From Marthasterias glacialis (taxonomy: Eukaryota > Echinodermata > Asteroidea > Forcipulatida > Asteriidae), in contig OU452233.1 in the NCBI GenBank assembly GCA_911728455.2, forward strand, positions 17,507,926-17,571,925: DNA of 64,000 nucleotides, in the 5' to 3' direction. Under the pieces are notes generated by a model. The model searched no databases. It was not told where the DNA came from and saw only the letters and a list, made by a program, of their open reading frames with translations. Below, in pieces: positions 58,591 to 64,000 of this stretch; the first letter of the stretch is position 1, and each line of letters opens with the position of its first letter. A program made the translations under genes and the position numbers.

Positions 58591-59521
58591 CCACACCAAC
58601 TAGGATTTAACTCTTTTCACCAATAACAAAAGATGGGTATATTTTCGTCTGGCATTACTTTACACAAGCTCTGGGTCAAAATGAACCGTATTTTTTTTTT
58701 TTCGTGAACGCATAATCACCGACCGCGTTCGTTAAAATAAGATGATAACAAAATACAGATGAGAGATGCAAAACGTGCAAAAGTCTCCCGTACACTGTGT
58801 CTTTATTATTTTTGATTTCATCATACTCTAAATAATTTTACAATCACCAGATAATTCAGTCTAAATTATTTTGTACAAATCGGAAAGTACCCGTTTACAA
58901 CCATGTAATGGATAGATAGATATAGATCAAGGGTTTATTAACAATTTATTGTCATCACAACATAACAACTTAATTGCATCATTAAAAAAAAAGACATTGA
59001 GGTAGAAAATAATCAATTGATTTGTAGGAAGCGAAAGACAAAGACACACACCTACCTAGATAAAAATCACAAACTTGCACACACACAAAAAGATACTAAA
59101 ACACACAAAAATGTACTTCAAAAAATTAGACGAACCACCTTTACATCAAAAGACAAGAGACAAGACAAGTCTAAGGTATTTTTGGTCCGTTGTGGTTTGT
59201 GGTTTGTGGTATAGTAAACTGGAGAACAAGAGCGCCGAAAAGGAGCTTGCTTAGGAAAAGTGAACATGTTTATAATTGGCCAGAAGTGCCCCCTAGAAAA
59301 AAAAGTTTCTTTTGGGGACTTATGATACAAACACATTAATCAACTGTTTTACGTACTTTTTTAAATTTATATTTCCTGAATAACTAAAGATCACACACTC
59401 CCAAAACCACTTCAGTATATCCACAAAGTAGATAAACCTGAATAATATAAAAATATATATATATTTATATAAACAAAAATAGTTTTTCTATTGCTGGAAG
59501 TCTGTGGCCTCAGCAAAATAT

Positions 59522-62500
59522 CTATTTTTTGGTTTGGTTGATAAAAACGAAAACAACAACGAAGCATAAAAATATAAAGAGTTCATTCGAAAGTCTGGAG
59601 GAAACAGCGCCCCCACACGGCATGACACTACTAGAGTCTGGTTCTTCAATCCCATGCGGATACCAGTTACCACAGCGTGGGAAGTCCTTAGGTTTCGGTG
59701 GTATGTCGTCTTGGTTTCCAACGCGAACGAAGAGAGACATTCCGATCTAAAATTAAAGACAAAAAGGAGATACAGATAAATGAGTTGAAGGAATAAGATA
59801 TAATGTAAGTCAATGTAAATTTTAATCGCATTCTGAGCGATCCGGTAGTCTTTGTTCTCCTTTTGTTCGACAGAGAAGCCGCCGTTTTTTTTTGCAATCA
59901 CAACTAGACCATGGGTGTCCTTGGTAAAATCACCCGGATCCCTTTTGTCAAATCCTCGATATCAACGAATACGCTCATGTGTCAAGGCGTGGGGCATTTC
60001 ATATGCCAGATTTCTCTTCAATATGATAAGATAAACAAGCGCGTCAAAGCTAACCATAATGAATCCCCGGATGTTTAGATAGAAGTGTGATTGGACCATG
60101 GAGGTAGAAATTTAATTTAATTTCTACCTCCATGATTGGACAGCCGCATTTTGGTTACCTCCACGTGAAATTCAAGGTGACAGTGGAACAGCCACCAGCC
60201 GGGGTTGTTGGCTTCGAATCGAATCGCTGTCAGGCCACCATCCGGTACAATTACGGTGTCCTTCCTCGGCGCACCGGTCAGTTTCCGCGTGATGTTACCT
60301 GTATATAAATTAATGAGAATCAATCCATGTCACATCTGACAACATTTGTTTTCTTCTTCGATGAACGCTCTTACCCTCGGACTTTTTCAAAATCATCTGC
60401 ATGTACGTGGCTATGAATGATAAAATGCAATATGCCAGCCAGCCTGCCATCATGTTGAGATTGCATCCATATAGTATGTCAATATTTACTGATTCGAGTG
60501 CTATGGTTAAAACTACGACTCCTGAGGTTGATTCCTGGCGGGGATCACCGAGGGTAAGTCATTATAGTTTTTAACCCTAGCACGAATATTAAAAGGCAGT
60601 CAAAGTTTGTTTACGAATACTAAAAGGCAGTCAAAGTTTGTTTACACCTCATACATATTCTGCCTAGACGTCTAGGTACCAATGAGTTGTCGTTGCTACG
60701 GGTATAGCAAGCTAGTTGCCACACTGCAAAAACTGGGGTTTTAAATTGATTCTCCTGGTATCTATATGTGACAACACCGACATGGTGTTAGATATCCCCG
60801 TTGCTTTGTCGTTGGTAAAATTAACACCATGTCGGTGTTGTCACATATAGAAACCAAGAGAATCAATTTAACACCCCAGTTTTTGCAGTGTAGGCCTACG
60901 GGTATAGTAAGCTGGTTGCTATGGGTATAGTACAATGGTTGCTATGAGTATAGTACAATGGTTGTTATGGGTATTGTACACTGGTTGCTATGAGTATAGT
61001 ACATTGGTTGCTATGAATATAGTGTACTGTTGCTATGAGTATAGTAAACTGGTTGCTATGAGTATAGTACATGTACATTGTTATGAGTATAGTACACTGG
61101 TTGATATGGGTATAGTACATTGGTTGCTATGGATATAGTACATTGGTTGCTATGGGTTTATTACATTGGTTGCTATGAGTAAAGTACGCTGGTTGCTACG
61201 GGTACAGTACATTGATTGCTACGGATAAACTACGTCGCGCTCGGGCTGCTTCCTAGTAAAAGTATGACATATCATGTGACATGCTCTAAACCAATCACAA
61301 GGCAGAATCAAAATCCCCCGTGCGCCCCCCCCCTTCCTTAGTTACGCCACTGCACCCCTCCTCTCAAAAGACACTTATACATAGTTGTACCCGCACGTTT
61401 ACTAGTTTCAAATTACCTTGTCAGTCAAAATCGGCCACTAAATGTTAAAATTCAGTGTTACCCTCTTCGAGGTTTATGGCTCTTGAGTTCAGCTAAGGTT
61501 TACCGGTGAAGGCAAAATCAATATCAAACTGGAAACCAGACTTCCGTACCTTAAGTTTGCTGTGTCCCTGAACGGCCATATCTATAATTTACCTGCCCGG
61601 TCAAGTTCCATGACTTCCTGTACGCTTGTAGATTGGCCCAGCTTCTCAAGGGCGACCACCCTGAAGGAATGACCGTGTAAATGCATTGGGTGACTGGCGT
61701 CGAACGTAACCCCTTCATCCACAAGAACAAACTCAACAACCTGACGAAAATGAGAAAGGTTTCTCGTGTAGATTTCATCTACTGCCAATCCGGTAGTTTT
61801 CGAGAGAAAAACAAAAGTTAATCCTGTGGGGTCCTTATTCAGTGCGCCACCTAGAGTCTGCCCCGGGGAGGCGAAGTCTCTAAAAGTGAACCTTCGGAAA
61901 GGTCGACATTTTTTCTTAACTTTGGCCCACACTGATTTTCTACAGTGGCGTAGCCATCTTGACCCCCCTACTTGCCAACCCCCCTCCCCACCTGTCAGCC
62001 TCTGGACACAGTGAAATTTGCTATAATCAAATAATTTTAACTGAAGTTACCCCCTCTACAAATATCTGTGCCCCCTTTTGTCCCCCTCCCCGACCACACC
62101 CAACCCAACCTGCAAAGAAAATATGTTGGCTACGCCACTGGTTTTATAATGTATATTGTTGCAGAGATTGTGTGCCCAGGCAAAAGCAGTGACAAGGTTG
62201 AGGAACGGACTTTTTAGTTATCCGGCCATAGCTATTACCAAAGCCTATAAATTGGTAAACAACAAGTCCCTTTAAATCATTCTTTGTAATCGGGCTCGGG
62301 TTTCTGGGCCCCTTATCAAAGACGTCATTACTTTTTTGGACCAATCAGTGAGTAGTCTGGTGCTCATGAATATAAAATAACAAATATCGTTATGTACCTC
62401 TCCTACTTCAACTTGGATAGTGTAGATGCATTCGCAATATTCTTTCACACAGTCTTTTGTAAATGTGCTCTCCGGTGTACATATGTCATCAATTGGGATG

Positions 62501-63864
62501 TCCTCAAATTGGGTCAGCGGTGGTGAGGAGGGGAATTTGAAGGATAGGTGGTTGATTTGCGGGGAGTAAAGGTGATGGGTCTTTGAAATGTCCTCAATCG
62601 GGTACAGGATTGGGTCGTGGAAGTTGTAGTTGTTGACTTTATTGAAGTCAAGACCGAGGTAGTATATGACGTCAGCTCGCTCAACGCTAGTTGCATCATC
62701 CGGTTCTGTGGTGGACGTAAACAAACAAACAAACAAATCAACAACAGATCCAACCCTAATTTCTAACCTTCATAACAGTTACGAAGTTCTTTAAAGAATG
62801 GTTACGCCAATTTTGTTTTCTGTACAGTTCTGTTTGGCAAGAAATATGGTTGAACAGCGTTGGTTCATGAGGTGCGAAAGCGAAAAATGTGTCAATTACG
62901 TTCTTTTTGAATCTTTTTCCCCCTCGGCATTTTATACAATGTGACTACGTTTATGTGCGAGGAAAACTATTTTACCTGCTGCATCAAGATCAGCTACTGA
63001 AATAGCCGCACTGCTGGACATTTCGTTGAATGGATTAACTACCACCCCCTGTCGGTCAATGGTCTCGTCCTCCATCGGATCCTCGTTGGGGGCGCCCTCG
63101 TATCGTACTACAGCTAGCTCTTGAACGTACCGGCAATCGGCGAGGCCCTTCACACGCATCCAGTAGTTGCCAATGGCGGCCTCAGCGTGCAAGACGAAGT
63201 CGTATCTCTCGCCTCCGTAAATGATGAACGCATCCGTTACGGTTGGCTTCAAGGCGGCCCCGTCGCTTGCAATTATAGTCAGGTTGTGGCTGTCCACGGA
63301 AATCTTCAGAGCGCAATTCGTGATGGCATTGCTGATCGTACGGAATCTATACCGCATTCCCTGCTTGACCAAAAACGTCTCACGTGCCGTAAACGCAGTC
63401 TGGTTGGTTTCCGCGTCGGCAAATAAAAGCCGCTGCCCTTTGCCGTTGATCAGCACCGACTCGGGTTTGTTGCTTCCGTTGTCGTGGTGATGGGAGCTGA
63501 ATTTCACCAACGTCACCTGGTCCAGCCAATCGTGAACCAGCACGATGTGCTCGGGGAGATCCAGGTCGTAGAGGGCGTCATGCCGCTCCCGTTCCGCGGA
63601 CTGCCGCACGACCAACGAGCCGAACACTCCGTCCGCCCTCTGCATTCCCGAATGTGCATGCCACCAGTGTGTTCCGTATGTAACCGCATCAAACCTATAC
63701 GTGAAGCTTGCACCCATGGGGATAGGGCATTGTGACGTCATAGCAGTACCATCCATGTACGGTGTTTCATATTGATGCGGCCCATGCCAATGGATTGTGG
63801 TACCTTCAGCGTAACCTTTTAGATGGTTGATAACTTTAACCTCGATCGTGTCCTTTTCACAAAC
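59522..63864 (-). CDS. Multicopper oxidase, laccase-like, partial (5' end outside window)
   Basis: Copper enzyme oxidising phenols, amines or metal ions with reduction of O2 to water; probably extracellular. Exons in coding order: 62976-63864, 62398-62705, 61593-61740, 60159-60298, 59522-59746; 569 residues, all in phase. All four copper motifs are present: HWHG (H25, H27), WHAHSG (H69, H71), HPMHLHGH (H416, H419, H421) and HCHLEFH with C488 and H493. M498 stands at the type 1 axial position, as in insect laccases. The first cupredoxin domain begins in the exon starting at 63864; its N-terminus and any signal peptide lie right of the window. The C-terminus after FPRCGNW ends in a hydrophobic stretch ([14 protein letters not shown]), suggesting a membrane or GPI anchor. 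Confidence 0.93.
60094..60137. repeat. Perfect short hairpin, CATGGAGGTAGAAAT...TTTCTACCTCCATG
   Basis: CCATGGAGGTAGAAAT and ATTTCTACCTCCATG face each other over a TTAATTTAA loop, in the last laccase intron. The same arm occurs singly at 45767 and 47286. Confidence 0.75.
60721..60891. mobile_element. MITE with ACACTGCAAAAACTGGGGT ends
   Basis: ACACTGCAAAAACTGGGG and CCCAGTTTTTGCAGTGT are exact inverted ends, and the match continues through AATTGATTCTC and TATATGTGACAACACCGACA almost to the middle. 171 bases, so practically one long hairpin. No ORF. Confidence 0.88.
60895..61235 (+). repeat. Minisatellite, unit about 23-25 bases (TGGTTGCTATGGGTATAGTACA)
   Basis: About fourteen units with small length and base changes. 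The unit resembles TTGCTAC-GG-TATAG-A in the adjacent repeat (also at 8010-8035), so the array probably grew from it. Confidence 0.9.
61943..62140. mobile_element. MITE with CAGTGGCGTAGCCA ends
   Basis: CAGTGGCGTAGCCA and TGGCTACGCCACTG are exact inverted ends around a C-rich, pyrimidine-biased interior. Fragments are at 55128-55275 and 25370-25466. In laccase intron 2 of the window. No ORF. Confidence 0.88.
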
Positions 63865-64000
63865 CTGGGGAAAAGACCACCAATAATTCTTAATTTTTCA
63901 AAAGGGTAAAACTCAACCTCTCGCTTATAACAAATAATATTATGGACCCCTTGCAAACACCACCAAAGTCGAGTTCAAACAAAGCCGATGGGTGTACGCG

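Larger units (their letters stand above)
55788..59521. other. Intergenic, insulin-like gene to laccase 3' end
   Basis: Contains palindromic array copy 3 (56388-56700) and the AGGTCA-repeat block (58060-58590). A short run at 57235-57340 (GCCGTGTCCGAATTGG, mirrored loosely further right) looks like a transposon scrap. A 94-codon frame at 57510-57794 was judged unsupported. The laccase 3' UTR lies left of 59522; no clear poly(A) signal close by. Confidence 0.55.
60299..61592. other. Laccase intron, repeat-rich
   Basis: Holds a duplicated word ACGAATATTAAAAGGCAGTC (60580-60640), a repeat related to 7925-8050, a MITE (60721-60891), a minisatellite (60895-61235) and a stretch (61255-61345) related to 8150-8200 (GACATATCATG, CAATCACA) followed by a C run and TTACGCCACTG. 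No exon seen. Confidence 0.6.

Noticed and set aside
1-64000. CRISPR arrays, rRNA genes, LINE or LTR coding regions, viral genes
   Set aside because: No regularly spaced repeats of CRISPR type, no rRNA-like stretch, and no reverse transcriptase, integrase, capsid or transposase motif was recognised in any frame.

Overview
The window looks like nuclear DNA of an invertebrate deuterostome, most likely an echinoderm such as a sea star. Reasons: many short exons with ordinary GT-AG introns, AT-rich introns full of short inverted-repeat elements and tRNA-derived SINEs, and a gene set (beta-carbonic anhydrase, animal laccase, PTER, receptor guanylate cyclase, insulin/relaxin-type peptide) that fits this group. 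The species call is inference. Gene models were built by hand from splice sites, reading phase and protein-family resemblance; every exon junction given below keeps phase.

Layout. (1) 321-16006, plus: 14 last coding exons of a receptor guanylate cyclase (pseudokinase, coiled coil, cyclase, long Ser/Arg/Pro-rich tail); the ligand-binding part lies left of the window. (2) 21165-24425, plus: complete four-exon beta-carbonic anhydrase. (3) 29544-35524, plus: complete eight-exon multi-pass transporter of the amino acid/auxin permease superfamily. (4) 38669-45019, minus: complete seven-exon PTER (phosphotriesterase-related amidohydrolase), 350 residues with all metal ligands. (5) 48850-49884, minus: single-exon class A GPCR, 344 residues. 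(6) 54810-55787, minus: two-exon insulin/relaxin-family hormone precursor, easily missed because it is short. (7) 59522-63864, minus: last five exons of a multicopper oxidase (laccase); the 5' part lies right of the window.

The genes share no evident pathway: three plus-strand genes are followed by four minus-strand genes, each separated by 4-5 kb of repeat-rich DNA or less. Within a hormone/signalling theme, the GPCR, the insulin-like peptide and the receptor cyclase are all signalling components, but nothing in the sequence links them.

The non-coding DNA is dominated by small non-autonomous elements with terminal inverted repeats (at least twelve kinds), some nested in one another, plus SINEs, minisatellites and three arrays of a palindromic ATCGTGTACGTACACGAT unit. 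No reverse transcriptase, integrase, transposase or viral gene was recognised. The most interesting items are the insulin-like precursor with an RDEL C-terminus and an odd A-chain spacing, two separate partial-exon duplications within PTER, the palindromic arrays, and a repeat carrying AGGTCA-type direct repeats.
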